Part shown: piece after piece, positions 16,338-25,417 of the stretch
How the letters are laid out: each line of letters starts with the position of its first letter
Position numbering within the stretch: the first letter of the stretch is position 1
Assembly: GCF_001429165.1 (NCBI RefSeq)
Contig: NZ_LMIR01000002.1
Location: forward strand, 1,787,261 to 1,851,260
Direction: 5' to 3'
Source of the DNA: Agromyces sp. Root81
Lineage (GTDB): Bacteria > Actinomycetota > Actinomycetes > Actinomycetales > Microbacteriaceae
Length of the DNA stretch: 64,000 nucleotides
Notes under the pieces: model-generated
What the model saw: the letters and a program-made list of their open reading frames with translations, nothing else
What the model was told of the DNA's origin: nothing
The model's database searches: none
Program-made: the position numbers and the translations under genes

Positions 16338-17972
16338 TCAGCCCGCGAGCGCCGCGTCGACGATCGCCTTCGCCTCGGCCTGCACCTCGGCGAGGTGCTC
16401 CGGCCCCTTGAACGACTCGGCGTAGATCTTGTAGACGTCTTCGGTGCCGCTCGGCCGTGCCGCGAACCACGCGTCGGCCGTCTCGACCTTCACCCCGCCG
16501 ATCGCCGCGCCGTTGCCCGGCGCGTGGGAGAGCTTCGCCGTGACGGGATCCCCGGCGAGCTCGGTCGCCGAGATGGCGTCGCCGTCGAGCTTGCTGAGCG
16601 CGGCCTTCTGGGCAGCGGATGCCGCGGCATCCGTGCGCTCGTAGGCGGGGTCGCCGAACCGCTCGACGAGCTCCGCGTACAGCGCGGAGGGGGACGTGCC
16701 CGTCACCGCGCGGATCTCGGAGGCGAGCAGGCACAGCAGGATGCCGTCCTTGTCGGTCGTCCACACGGTGCCGTCGAAGCGCAGGAACGAGGCGCCCGCG
16801 CTCTCTTCGCCGCCGAATCCGACCGAGCCGTCGACGAGGCCTGGCACGAACCACTTGAAGCCGACCGGCACCTCCCAGAGGCGACGGCCGAGCGCGTCGG
16901 CGACCCGGTCGATCATCGAGCTCGACACGAGGGTCTTGCCGATCGCGGCATCCGCTCGCCAGCTCGGCCGGTGCCCGAACAGGTACTCGATCGCGACCGC
17001 GAGGTAGTGGTTGGGGTTCATGAGGCCCCCGTCGGGCGTGACGATGCCGTGCCGGTCGGCGTCGGCGTCGTTGCCGGTGAGGATGTCGAAGCTGCTGCCG
17101 TGCTCGAGCACCGAGGCCATGGCGCTCGGCGACGACGGGTCCATGCGGATCTTGCCGTCCCAGTCGAGCGTCATGAACGACCACGCCGGGTCGACGCGCT
17201 CGTTGACGACCGTCAGGTCGAGCTCGTAGCGGTCGCGGATGGCGCCCCAGTACGAGACGGATGCCCCGCCGAGCGGGTCGGCGCCGATGCGGATGCCGGA
17301 CTCGCGGATCGCGTCGAAGTCGATGATGTTCGCGAGGTCCTCGACGTAGTTGCCGCGGAAGTCGTAGGTCTCGACGGCACTCGGCTCGGCCTGCTTGACG
17401 CCCCGCAGGCCGTCGGCGATGAGCTCGTTCGCGCGAGCGGCGATCCAGCTCGTCGCGTCGGAGTCGGCCGGGCCGCCGTGCGGTGGGTTGTACTTGAACC
17501 CGCCGTCCTGCGGGGGGTTGTGCGATGGCGTGATGACGATGCCGTCGGCCTCGCCCTCTGCGCGCGTGGCGGGGTCGTTGTTCCACTTCAGGATGGCGTG
17601 CGAGAGTGCCGGCGTCGGCACGTAGTCGTCGAACTCGTCGGCGAGCACGCGCACCCGGTTGGCCACGAGCACGTCGAGTGCGGTCGTCTGCGCGGGGGCG
17701 CTGAGCGCGTGCGTGTCGGCGCCGATGAAGAGCGGGCCGGTGATGCCCTGCGAGGCGCGGTACTCGACGATCGCCTGCGTGATGGCGAGGATGTGGTCCT
17801 CGTTGAACGCGGTGTTGAAGGCGGAGCCGCGATGGCCCGAGGTGCCGAAGGCCACGCGCTGCTCGGGCACCGAGGCATCCGGATGCCGCTCGTAGTAGGC
17901 CCTGACGAGGGCCTCCACGTCGATGAGGTCGGATTCGGTCGCCGGGGTGCCTGCGCGCTCGTGCATGCTCAT
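16338..17972 (-). CDS. pgm: Phosphoglucomutase (alpha-D-glucose phosphate-specific)
   Basis: 544 residues, matching the bacterial Pgm length. Blocks in order are [34 protein letters not shown] (catalytic phosphoserine), NDADADRHG (magnesium-binding DxDxDR), GGEESAG (sugar binding) and RPSGTED (phosphate binding). It interconverts glucose-1- and glucose-6-phosphate for glycogen, trehalose and wall precursor supply. The ATG at 17972 has GGGAG just upstream; ATG 17966 is an alternative. A dispersed repeat ends within a few bases of that ribosome-binding site, so the repeat lies in the 5' region of the gene. Confidence 0.95.
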   Translation of the reverse strand: MSMHERAGTPATESDLIDVEALVRAYYERHPDASVPEQRVAFGTSGHRGSAFNTAFNEDHILAITQAIVEYRASQGITGPLFIGADTHALSAPAQTTALDVLVANRVRVLADEFDDYVPTPALSHAILKWNNDPATRAEGEADGIVITPSHNPPQDGGFKYNPPHGGPADSDATSWIAARANELIADGLRGVKQAEPSAVETYDFRGNYVEDLANIIDFDAIRESGIRIGADPLGGASVSYWGAIRDRYELDLTVVNERVDPAWSFMTLDWDGKIRMDPSSPSAMASVLEHGSSFDILTGNDADADRHGIVTPDGGLMNPNHYLAVAIEYLFGHRPSWRADAAIGKTLVSSSMIDRVADALGRRLWEVPVGFKWFVPGLVDGSVGFGGEESAGASFLRFDGTVWTTDKDGILLCLLASEIRAVTGTSPSALYAELVERFGDPAYERTDAAASAAQKAALSKLDGDAISATELAGDPVTAKLSHAPGNGAAIGGVKVETADAWFAARPSGTEDVYKIYAESFKGPEHLAEVQAEAKAIVDAALAG

Positions 17973-17980
17973 AGTCTCCC

Positions 17981-18112
17981 GTGGGTTGAGGAGGCGCGCC
18001 AGCGCCGTCTCGCGATCCGTGGGTTGAGGAGGCGCGCCAGCGCCGTCTCGAAACCTCGATGTCCGGGCAGCAGGGGTTTCGAGACGCTCGCTTCGCTCGC
18101 TCCTCAACCCAC
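17981..18112. repeat. Dispersed inverted-repeat element, copy C
   Basis: As in copy A, the left arm GTGGGTTGAGGAGGCGCGCC is doubled (17981- and about 18018-) and reaches GAAACC near 18055. The right arm runs from GGTTTCGAGACG (about 18076) to CTCCTCAACCCAC (18112). It separates the DUF445 gene from pgm on the same strand and touches the pgm ribosome-binding site. Confidence 0.85.
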
Positions 18113-18120
18113 GGGATCGC

Positions 18121-19401
18121 TCACCCGGCGAGCGCGTGCACCGCCGTGGCGATCGAGAAGATCGCGAGCCCGGCGAGTGCGCCGACGACGGTGCCGTTGA
18201 TGCGGATGAACTGCAGGTCGCGGCCCACCTGCAGCTCGAGCTTCTCGGTCGTCTCCCGCGGATCCCAGCGTTCGACGGTCTCGGTGATGACCCCCGCGAT
18301 CTCGTGGCGGTAGTTGCGCACGACGTAGGCCGCGGCATCCGTCAGCCAGGTGTCGACCTTCGCGGCGAGCACCTCGTCGTCGACGAGCCGGGCGCCCACC
18401 TCGACAACGGCCGAGGCCAGCCCCGCGCGCAGCTCGCTCGACGGGTCGGCGAGCGAGGCGTCGAGCGTCGCCTTCACCGAGGCCCACGCCTCGCCGGCGA
18501 ACTCGCGCACGCGCGGGCTCGCGAGCAGCTCGTCCTTCAGCCGCTCGACACGGGCGATCATCGCCGGGTCGTGCTGCAGGGCGTCGGCGAGCTCGGCGAG
18601 GTAGCGGTCGATCGCGATGCGCAGCGGATGCCCCGGATCGGCGCGCACGGTGCGGATGAACGCGAGCACCTCGCGGGCGGCGCGGTCGTCGACGAGTCGA
18701 TCGACGAAGCCGGGCATCCAGCGGGGGAGCCGATCGGAGACCATGCTGCCGAACGCCTCGGGGTGCGCCTCGAGCCAGGCCTCGGCCTTCTCGAGCACCA
18801 CGTCGACCGCGGCGCGCTGCTGGTCGGCGGCCACGAGCCGGGCGCCGACCCGGCCGATCGCCGGGCTCCACTCTGGTTCGAAGAGATGGCGCCGGGCGAG
18901 TCGCTCGATGACGTCCTCGACGTCGTCGTCGCCGAGCAGGGTGAGCACGCCGCGTGCGGCGACGGATGCCTCGGCGGTCAGTCGCTCGGCATTGGCGGGC
19001 GTCGCGAGCCAGCCGCCGAGCCGTCGGGCGATGCCGATCGAGCGGAGCTTGCCGAGCACGACGTCGTCGGAGAGGAACTCGTGCTCGACGAACGCGCCGA
19101 GGCTCGCGCCGATCTCGTCCTTGCGCTTCGGGATGATCGCGGTGTGCGGGATCGGGATGCCGAGCGGATGGCGGAACAGTGCCGTCACCGCGAACCAGTC
19201 GGCGATCGCGCCGACCATGGCGCCCTCGGCGGCCGCGCGGACGTAGGCGAGCCACGGCACCTCGTCCTGCAGGGCGAACGAGACGGCGAAGACGACCGCC
19301 GCGCCGACGAGCAGCCCGGCTGCGACGCGCTTCATCCGGCGCAGCGCCGCGAGCCGCTCGACATCGGTGGGCACGGTCCGGTGCGCGTCGATCGTGGTCA
19401 T
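18121..19401 (-). CDS. DUF445 membrane protein
   Basis: 426 residues. Two N-terminal membrane helices (about 27-45 and 53-75) carry [33 protein letters not shown], the DUF445 hallmark. A long helical soluble region follows, and a final helix ([19 protein letters not shown]) closes the protein, with [16 protein letters not shown] just before it, also typical. Function is unknown; a membrane-associated structural role is usually assumed. The ATG at 19401 has a GAGGAGGGG ribosome-binding site. Genes on either side do not suggest a pathway. Confidence 0.85.
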   Translation of the reverse strand: MTTIDAHRTVPTDVERLAALRRMKRVAAGLLVGAAVVFAVSFALQDEVPWLAYVRAAAEGAMVGAIADWFAVTALFRHPLGIPIPHTAIIPKRKDEIGASLGAFVEHEFLSDDVVLGKLRSIGIARRLGGWLATPANAERLTAEASVAARGVLTLLGDDDVEDVIERLARRHLFEPEWSPAIGRVGARLVAADQQRAAVDVVLEKAEAWLEAHPEAFGSMVSDRLPRWMPGFVDRLVDDRAAREVLAFIRTVRADPGHPLRIAIDRYLAELADALQHDPAMIARVERLKDELLASPRVREFAGEAWASVKATLDASLADPSSELRAGLASAVVEVGARLVDDEVLAAKVDTWLTDAAAYVVRNYRHEIAGVITETVERWDPRETTEKLELQVGRDLQFIRINGTVVGALAGLAIFSIATAVHALAG

Positions 19402-19487
19402 CGGCCCCTCCTCACGGTGCACGACGTCGCGCGGGCGCACGGCGTCGCACGGTGTCGACGCTAGCCGTTCCGCCCCGGCCCGGTGGA

Positions 19488-19493
19488 TAGGCT
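19488..19493 (+). promoter_or_regulatory. -10 box of leaderless pheA promoter
   Basis: TAGGCT, 7 bases before the ATG at 19501. Confidence 0.55.
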
Positions 19494-19500
19494 GGCCTGC

Positions 19501-20454
19501 ATGACGGATGCCGCGCCCACACCGCCCGAGGAGACCTACTCCTACCTGGGGCCGGCGGGCACGTTCACCGAGGCGGCCCTGAAGCAGGTCCCCGCGGCAG
19601 CCGGAAAGCACTGGCGAGCCGTCAACAACGTCGGCGAAGCACTCGCCGACGTCACGAGCGGCCGCTCGACCGCCGCGATGATCGCGATCGAGAACTCGAT
19701 CGATGGCGGCGTCACGGCCACGCAGGACGCGCTCGCGACCGTGCCCGGCCTCCGCATCCTCGGCGAGTACCTCGTGCCGGTGAACTTCGTGCTCGTCGCC
19801 CGGCCCGGCACCGCGCTCGCCGACGTGCGGGTCGTCAACGCCCACCCCGTCGCCTACGCGCAGTCGCGCGGCTGGCTCGAGCGCGAACTGCCAGACCACG
19901 GGCACATTCCCGCGACGAGCAACGTGTCGGCCGCGGCATCCCTCTTCGAAGGCAGTCAGGCCGACGCGGCCGTCGCACCGCCCGGCATCACCGAGCACCT
20001 CGACGTCGACGTGCTCGCCCGCGACATCGGCGACAACCCCAACGCCGTCACCCGTTTCGTGCTCGTCAGCCGCTCGCGCGAACTGCCCGAGCCGACCGGC
20101 GCCGACAAGACGAGCCTCATCGTCGAGCTGCCCGACGACGAGCCGGGCGCACTGCTCGCGATGCTCGAGCAGTTCTCGACGCGGGGCGTGAACCTTTCGC
20201 TCATCCAGTCGCGACCCATCGGCGATGCCCTCGGCCGCTACCGCTTCGTCGTCGACGTCGACGGGCACATCGCCGACGAGCGCGTCGCCGACGCCCTGCT
20301 CGGCCTTCGTCGCACGAGCCCCAACGTGATCTTCCTCGGCTCGTATCCGCGCGCCGACGAGCAGACCGTCGCGTACCACTCGAAGTACGATGACGGCATC
20401 TTCATCGAGGCGCGCGACTGGTTGCGCGGCCTGTTGAGCGGCGAGCCCGACTGA
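19501..20454 (+). CDS. pheA: Prephenate dehydratase
   Basis: 317 residues. The catalytic PDT domain (about 10-190) has YLGPAGTFTEAAL at its start and NAVTRFVLVSR, containing the TRF motif needed for catalysis. A C-terminal ACT domain (about 205-285, TSLIVELPDDEPGALLAML and LSLIQSRPIG) would bind phenylalanine for feedback inhibition. It converts prephenate to phenylpyruvate in phenylalanine synthesis. It is monofunctional, with no chorismate mutase domain. The ATG at 19501 is preferred over an in-frame GTG at 19483 because TAGGCT lies seven bases before it. Confidence 0.93.
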   Translation: MTDAAPTPPEETYSYLGPAGTFTEAALKQVPAAAGKHWRAVNNVGEALADVTSGRSTAAMIAIENSIDGGVTATQDALATVPGLRILGEYLVPVNFVLVARPGTALADVRVVNAHPVAYAQSRGWLERELPDHGHIPATSNVSAAASLFEGSQADAAVAPPGITEHLDVDVLARDIGDNPNAVTRFVLVSRSRELPEPTGADKTSLIVELPDDEPGALLAMLEQFSTRGVNLSLIQSRPIGDALGRYRFVVDVDGHIADERVADALLGLRRTSPNVIFLGSYPRADEQTVAYHSKYDDGIFIEARDWLRGLLSGEPD

Positions 20455-20482
20455 TCGGGAAGCCCTGACCCGAGGAGCTGAC

Positions 20483-21076
20483 GTGAGCGACGGTGCCACG
20501 ACCGGTCTGGACCCGCGGTTCGACCCGCGCTATCAGCGCGGGTATCCGGGGCACGGAGCAGCCGAGACGGATGCCTCGGCTGCTCCGCCTGCGGTGGCGC
20601 CACGGGTTCCCGAACCGCCGGCACCGGAGCCGGTCACGGCGGCGTCGCCGAGCCAGGGCATGCTTCCGCGACCTGAGACGCGGGCTGCGACGGCCCGAGC
20701 GATGTCCGAGGCGGCGGATCCGCCGCCCGAGCCTGCCGCCGAGCCGTTCTCGGGTTGGACCGGCGATCCGGCGCCCACGATGCAGCGACGCGCCGACGGC
20801 GCGTTCGCAGCGGCATGGGTGGTGGCCGCGGCCTCCCTCGTCATCGGCGCGGCGCTCTATTGGGCCGGCATCTCCACCGGGAGCTTCTACGGCCAGTCGA
20901 CGGCCGCCGACCAAGCGCTCCAGACGGTGTCCTGGCTCCTGGCGCCCTCACTCGTGCAGGCCGGACTGCTCGGCCTCGTCGTGATGCTCGTCTGGACCGG
21001 CGTCAGGCATGCCCGCGCCGGAGACGTGGCACGCCTCGCCGATGCCCTGACGTCTCCCGTCGAGGGTCGGCGATGA
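20483..21076 (+). CDS. Membrane protein with MSDGAT...DPRFDPR N-terminal motif (paralogue 1)
   Basis: 197 residues from a GTG with a GAGGAG ribosome-binding site. The N-terminus TGLDPRFDPRYQRGYPG is followed by a disordered Pro/Ala-rich stretch to about residue 105. Two membrane helices follow (about 107-128 and 150-172). The same N-terminal signature begins the third gene of this operon, so the two are paralogues. I do not recognise the family. The gene overlaps the next by ATGA. Confidence 0.7.
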   Translation: MSDGATTGLDPRFDPRYQRGYPGHGAAETDASAAPPAVAPRVPEPPAPEPVTAASPSQGMLPRPETRAATARAMSEAADPPPEPAAEPFSGWTGDPAPTMQRRADGAFAAAWVVAAASLVIGAALYWAGISTGSFYGQSTAADQALQTVSWLLAPSLVQAGLLGLVVMLVWTGVRHARAGDVARLADALTSPVEGRR

Positions 21077-21366
21077 TCCGTCGGCTCGCCACGAACCCCG
21101 CGGTGCTCGTGCTGGTGGCGGTGGTGCTGCTGTGCGTGGTCGGCACGGTGTGGGGCCTCCAGACGAACCTGAGCAATCAAGGGGGCATGAGTTGGACCGG
21201 TGAGCCGAGCGAGGAAGTGCTCTGGCAGATGAGGATGATGCAGATCTCCGGCACCCTGACGCCGATCACGACCTTCGTCGGCGTCGCAGCCCTGCTCGGC
21301 CTGCTGGTGATCGCCTCCGCGAGCCGGCATCGGAGCGACCGGCCCCGACCCGAGGAGTCGACATGA
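21073..21366 (+). CDS. Small two-helix membrane protein
   Basis: 97 residues (IRRLATNPAVLVLVAVVLLC...). Membrane helices lie at about residues 9-28 and 62-83, with a polar loop between them (QTNLSNQGGMSWTGEPSEEVLW). Both ends overlap neighbouring genes by ATGA, so the three genes are almost certainly translated as a unit. The function is unknown; a membrane complex with the two flanking paralogues is plausible. Confidence 0.65.
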   Translation: MIRRLATNPAVLVLVAVVLLCVVGTVWGLQTNLSNQGGMSWTGEPSEEVLWQMRMMQISGTLTPITTFVGVAALLGLLVIASASRHRSDRPRPEEST

Positions 21367-22190
21367 GCGACGGTGCCACCGGTCTCGACCCGCGATTCGA
21401 CCCGCGATTCCAGCGCGGGTACCCGGGGCAGGGGGCGAGCGAGACGGATGCCTCGTCGGCGCGGCCCGCACCGGTGCCGGCATCGACCCCGGCGACGGAG
21501 TCGCGCCGTGTTCCCGATCCGCCGATGCCGATCGCGGTGACGCCGCCGGTCGTCGACGATCGCACTCCTGCCGGCACCGACGCGACCGACGGAGTCGACG
21601 AGCTCATCCGAGCGTTCCAGCCGCTCGATCCGGCAGGGGAACCCGAGGCGGAGGAGACGCTCCGGCCATGGGTGATCGCCGCCTGGTTCACGCTCGCGGC
21701 GTTCGTGGTCATCGGTGCGTCGTTGATCTGGACGGTGAACAACGACGCGAGCTTCTACACGGGGACGGGCCGCGGCAATCCGCTGAGGGACCTCGGGTGG
21801 ACGGTCGGGCCGGCGCTCGTCCGCGTCGGAACCCTCGGCGTGGTCGTGCTGCTCACGGGGCTCGGCGTGCGCCGGCTGCTGGCGGTCCATGGGTCGTCGC
21901 AGCCCAGGCCCGCCCTGGTGCGGAGCCTCGAGTTCATCGGGCTGTTCGCCGTGATCGCAGCCGCCATCGCGCTCGTCGTCTGGAACACGGCCGTCGTCGG
22001 GGTCGAGCGCATGAACGGCTGGGTCGGTGCCCCCGACGCCGAGACGATCGAGCTGATGGCGCTCCAGCAGGTCACGAACATCCTGTCCGGCGCAGCGGTC
22101 GAGGCCGCGCTGTGGGCGGCGCTCGGCCTGCTCGCGCTCGGCGGGATCAGTGCGGTACGCGCACGATCAGCGCGGCCGGATCGACCGTGA
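21363..22190 (+). CDS. Membrane protein with MSDGAT...DPRFDPR N-terminal motif (paralogue 2)
   Basis: 275 residues. It starts with the same signature as the first operon gene (ATGLDPRFDPRFQRGYPG), followed by a disordered region to about residue 100. About four membrane helices follow (roughly 102-122, 143-165, 185-205 and 240-262). The loop NNDASFYTGTGRGNPLRDLGW parallels STGSFYGQSTAADQALQTVSW in paralogue 1, so homology extends beyond the N-terminus. The 3' end overlaps the convergent kinase gene by 44 bases. Function unknown. Confidence 0.7.
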   Translation: MSDGATGLDPRFDPRFQRGYPGQGASETDASSARPAPVPASTPATESRRVPDPPMPIAVTPPVVDDRTPAGTDATDGVDELIRAFQPLDPAGEPEAEETLRPWVIAAWFTLAAFVVIGASLIWTVNNDASFYTGTGRGNPLRDLGWTVGPALVRVGTLGVVVLLTGLGVRRLLAVHGSSQPRPALVRSLEFIGLFAVIAAAIALVVWNTAVVGVERMNGWVGAPDAETIELMALQQVTNILSGAAVEAALWAALGLLALGGISAVRARSARPDRP

Positions 22191-23154
22191 ACCGCGCTGC
22201 GGCCACGAGTCCGAACTCATCGCCGTCGATCTCGAACTCCTCGGCGTCGCCCTCGATCTCGAGTTCGACCGAGCGCCCGCGCAGGTAGACGATCTCGCTG
22301 CGCCGGTTGCCGCCCGTGAGGTCGAGGAACTGGCGGCCGATCGCCGACCTGCGGAGCACGCGGTTCTCCCACGTGACCTTGCGCCAGATGAGCAGCCAGC
22401 CGAACAGGTTGCGGGGTGCCAGCACCACTACGTCGAGGCGGCCGTCGTCGATCTCGGCGTCGGGGATCAGCTCGATGTTGCCGGGCAGGTAGCCGAGGTT
22501 CGCGACGAGGATGCTCGAGACCTTCGAGCGGTGGTGCCTGCCGGCGTCGACCCGGTGCACGACCCGGTACGGCTTCGAGGCGGGCAGCGCTCGCAGGCCG
22601 GCGTCGACGTAGGCGAGCCAGCCGACGCGCTTCTTCAGGTCGGGGTTGGTGTTCGAGATCATCGCGGCGTCGATGCCGATGCCGCTCATGACGAGTGAGA
22701 CGTGGCTCTCGTCGGTGCCGTCGGGCCGGGTGATGTCGGCGACGATGAGGTCGACCGCGCGGTCGAGGCCCGCGAAGGCCAGCACGACGGCGTCGGCCTG
22801 GTCGCCGACCGGGATCTCGAGGTTGCGGGCGAAGAGGTTGCCGGTGCCGATGGGCACAAGCCCGAGCGGCACTCCAGTGCCGCGCAGGCCGGCGGCGACC
22901 GAGCGCACGGTGCCGTCTCCGCCGGCGGCGATCACGAGGTCGACGCCGGCTTCGATGGCTTCGCGCGCCATGCCCTTGCCAGGATCGTCGGCCGCGGTCT
23001 CGATCCAGAGCGACGGGGCGAACTGCTGTCGGGCCTCTGCCGCGGCGACCGCCGCACGCAGCGTCTCGACGCCCTGCTTGGTGGGGTTGAAGATCACGGC
23101 GGCCCGCTGGCGCCCGCCCGCGCCATCCGTCGCCCCCTGCTCGCCTGGTGTCAC
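22147..23154 (-). CDS. Diacylglycerol kinase-like lipid kinase (LCB5/DagK family)
   Basis: 335 residues. AVIFNPTKQG at the N-terminus and AAGGDGTVRSVAAGLRGTG (the GGDGT nucleotide-binding motif) with GLVPIGTGNLFARNL define the DAGK catalytic domain. The C-terminal beta-sandwich contains IPDAEIDDGRLDVVVLAPRN. It would phosphorylate diacylglycerol or a related lipid with ATP at the membrane. Two GTGs are possible. The one at 23154 is preferred because TACCGT lies 7 bases upstream; the other is at 23163. Confidence 0.85.
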   Translation of the reverse strand: MTPGEQGATDGAGGRQRAAVIFNPTKQGVETLRAAVAAAEARQQFAPSLWIETAADDPGKGMAREAIEAGVDLVIAAGGDGTVRSVAAGLRGTGVPLGLVPIGTGNLFARNLEIPVGDQADAVVLAFAGLDRAVDLIVADITRPDGTDESHVSLVMSGIGIDAAMISNTNPDLKKRVGWLAYVDAGLRALPASKPYRVVHRVDAGRHHRSKVSSILVANLGYLPGNIELIPDAEIDDGRLDVVVLAPRNLFGWLLIWRKVTWENRVLRRSAIGRQFLDLTGGNRRSEIVYLRGRSVELEIEGDAEEFEIDGDEFGLVAAARFTVDPAALIVRVPH

Positions 23155-23232
23155 GCAGCCCACGGTATTGCATCAGGGCCGGAATTCCCCCTGAACGCCC
23201 GCAACCGCAGATCAGGGGTCGGATGCCGCGGC

Positions 23233-23238
23233 TAGACT
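23233..23238 (+). promoter_or_regulatory. -10 box of leaderless serS promoter
   Basis: TAGACT, 7 bases before the GTG at 23246. The absence of a leader rules out T-box control here. Confidence 0.55.
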
Positions 23239-23245
23239 TGCTCGG

Positions 23246-24511
23246 GTGATCGATCCCGTGCTGCTTCGCGAGAACCCCGACCTCATCAAGCGCTCGCAAG
23301 AGCTCCGCGGCGAGTCCGCGGCGCTCGTCGACGCCGCCGTCGAGGCCGATGCGGCGCGGCGCACCGCGATCACGGTCTTCGAAGCGCTGCGCGCCGAGCA
23401 GAACGCGTTCGGCAAGCAGGTCGCGCAGGCGCCGAAGGAGGCCAAGGCGGCACTCGTCGCCGAGGCGCAGGAGCTCGCCGCCCGCGTGAAGGCCGCGAAC
23501 CAGGCCGCGAGCGACGCCGAGGCCGAGTTCACGCTCGCCGTGCAGCGACTCGGCAACGTCGTCATCGACGGGGTGCCTGCGGGAGGCGAAGACGACTTCG
23601 TCGTGCTGCGCGAGGTCGGTGGGATCCCCGCGTTCGACTTCGAGCCGCGCGACCACCTCGAGATCGGCGAGCTGCTCGACGCCATCGACATGCAGCGCGG
23701 TGCCAAGGTCTCGGGCGCGCGCTTCCACTACCTCAAGGGCATCGGCGCCCGCCTCGAGCTCGCGATCATGAACATGGGCCTCGACCGGGCGATCGCGGCG
23801 GGCTTCACCCCGCTCATCACGCCCACCCTCGTGCGCCCCGAGATCATGCAGGGCACCGGCTACCTCGGCGCCCACGCCGACGAGGTGTACTACCTGCCAG
23901 AACAGGAGCTCTACCTCACGGGCACGAGCGAGGTCGCGCTCGCCGGCTACCACGCCGACGAGATCATCGACGTCTCGAACGGGCCGATCCGCTACGCGGG
24001 CTGGTCGACCTGCTACCGCAGCGAGGCCGGCAGCCACGGTAAGGACACTCGAGGCATCATCCGGGTGCACCAGTTCAACAAGCTCGAGATGTTCACCTTC
24101 ATCGACCCGGCCGACGCCGAGGCCGAGCACGAGCGGCTGCTCGGCTGGCAGGAGGGCATGCTGCAGGACCTCGGCCTCACCTACCGCGTGATCGACACCG
24201 CGGCCGGCGACCTCGGCACGAGCGCCGCCCGCAAGTACGACGTCGAGGCCTGGGTGCCCACGCAGAACGCGTACCGCGAGCTCACCTCGACCTCGAACTG
24301 CACGACGTTCCAGGCCCGCCGCCTCGAGATCCGCCACCGCACCGAGACCGGCAAGACGGCGCCGGTCGCGACGCTCAACGGCACGCTCGCGACGACGCGC
24401 TGGCTCGTCGCGATCCTCGAGACCCACCAGCGGGCCGACGGTTCGGTCGTGGTGCCCGAGGCGCTTCGCGGCTACCTCGGCGGCCTCGAGGTGCTCGAGC
24501 CGATCGCATGA
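23246..24511 (+). CDS. serS: Seryl-tRNA synthetase
   Basis: 421 residues, a normal length. The N-terminal coiled-coil arm (about 30-105, charged helices such as [18 protein letters not shown]) binds the long variable arm of tRNA-Ser. The class II core shows [56 protein letters not shown] (motif 2) and [15 protein letters not shown] (motif 3). The HAD phosphatase gene starts inside its stop region (ATGA). Two tRNA-Ser genes, its substrates, lie 2-5 kb downstream. Confidence 0.97.
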   Translation: MIDPVLLRENPDLIKRSQELRGESAALVDAAVEADAARRTAITVFEALRAEQNAFGKQVAQAPKEAKAALVAEAQELAARVKAANQAASDAEAEFTLAVQRLGNVVIDGVPAGGEDDFVVLREVGGIPAFDFEPRDHLEIGELLDAIDMQRGAKVSGARFHYLKGIGARLELAIMNMGLDRAIAAGFTPLITPTLVRPEIMQGTGYLGAHADEVYYLPEQELYLTGTSEVALAGYHADEIIDVSNGPIRYAGWSTCYRSEAGSHGKDTRGIIRVHQFNKLEMFTFIDPADAEAEHERLLGWQEGMLQDLGLTYRVIDTAAGDLGTSAARKYDVEAWVPTQNAYRELTSTSNCTTFQARRLEIRHRTETGKTAPVATLNGTLATTRWLVAILETHQRADGSVVVPEALRGYLGGLEVLEPIA

Positions 24512-25344
24512 GCATCGAGCGGATGACGCGCCCCGACGCCGATCTCGACGAGCAATGGTTCGTCGCGCTCGACGTCGACGGCACGATCATGCACGAAGAC
24601 GGGTCGATCGACTCCGTCGTCGTCGACGCGGTCGCGGCCGCTCGCGACCGCGGTCATGTCGTCACGCTCGCGACGGGGCGCTCCTGGTCGACGACCGCGC
24701 CCGTGCTCGAGCAGCTCGGGCTCTCGCCCGAGTACGTGGTGTGCGCGAACGGCGCCATCACGATGCAGCGCGACGACTCGGCGCCCGGCGGCTACGTGCG
24801 ACGCCACGTCGAGACGTTCGACCCCACCCAGGTGCTCGAGCGCATCCGCGGCTTCCTGCCGTCGGGCAAGTTCATGGTCGAACTGCCCGACGGGTACCGC
24901 CTCTACACCGAGGGCATGACCGAGTGGAACCTCGAGAACGCCCGCGAGGTGCGCTTCGAGGAGCTGCTCGACCATCGCGCCACGCGCGTCGTCGTCACGA
25001 GCCTCGAGCACGGACTCGACGAGTTCTTCGGCATCGTCGACCAGATGGGCCTGCACCACGTGAGCTACGCCATCGGCTGGACCGCGTGGCTCGACATCGC
25101 TCCCGACGGCGTCAACAAGGCGACGGCGCTCGAGCGGGTTCGAGGCTGGCTCGAGCTGCCGATCGACCGCGTGCTCGCCGCCGGCGACGGGCGCAACGAC
25201 CTCGAGATGTTCGCGTGGGCCGGTGCAGCGGGCCGTGCCGTCGCGATGGGCCAGGCGCCGGACGAGGTGCGCGAGGCTGCGAACGAGGTCGGCGGCTCGA
25301 TCGACGATGCCGGCCTCGCGGCGGTGCTCGACTCGCTGCCCTGA
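24508..25344 (+). CDS. HAD-superfamily phosphatase, Cof/class IIB type
   Basis: 278 residues. [17 protein letters not shown] holds the DxDGT nucleophile motif. LATGRSW is motif II with a large C2B cap afterwards, [12 protein letters not shown] gives the motif III Lys, and [16 protein letters not shown] gives the GDxxxD motif IV. Such enzymes dephosphorylate sugar phosphates, flavin mononucleotide or pyridoxal phosphate; the substrate here is unknown. Overlaps serS by ATGA and is probably co-expressed with it. Confidence 0.88.
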   Translation: MSIERMTRPDADLDEQWFVALDVDGTIMHEDGSIDSVVVDAVAAARDRGHVVTLATGRSWSTTAPVLEQLGLSPEYVVCANGAITMQRDDSAPGGYVRRHVETFDPTQVLERIRGFLPSGKFMVELPDGYRLYTEGMTEWNLENAREVRFEELLDHRATRVVVTSLEHGLDEFFGIVDQMGLHHVSYAIGWTAWLDIAPDGVNKATALERVRGWLELPIDRVLAAGDGRNDLEMFAWAGAAGRAVAMGQAPDEVREAANEVGGSIDDAGLAAVLDSLP

Positions 25345-25390
25345 CGGTCGGCGTTCATGCCGCTCTCGGGATGATCCGAGTCCGTCGGCA

Positions 25391-25396
25391 TAGAAT
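25391..25396 (+). promoter_or_regulatory. -10 box of the LCP gene promoter
   Basis: TAGAAT, with a short leader of about 15 bases and a GAGGGG ribosome-binding site before the ATG at 25418. Confidence 0.5.
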
Positions 25397-25417
25397 CGGC
25401 CGGGTCAGAGGGGTGCG

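Noticed and set aside
14842..17586. A 914-codon minus-strand open frame over the amidase and pgm
   Set aside because: Composition is Arg/Gly/Asp/Ala-rich low complexity. Its first half is only another frame of pgm, and the amidase gene lies opposite the rest.
23165..23245. T-box or other riboswitch before serS
   Set aside because: The TAGACT box is seven bases before the start codon, leaving no leader for a riboswitch.
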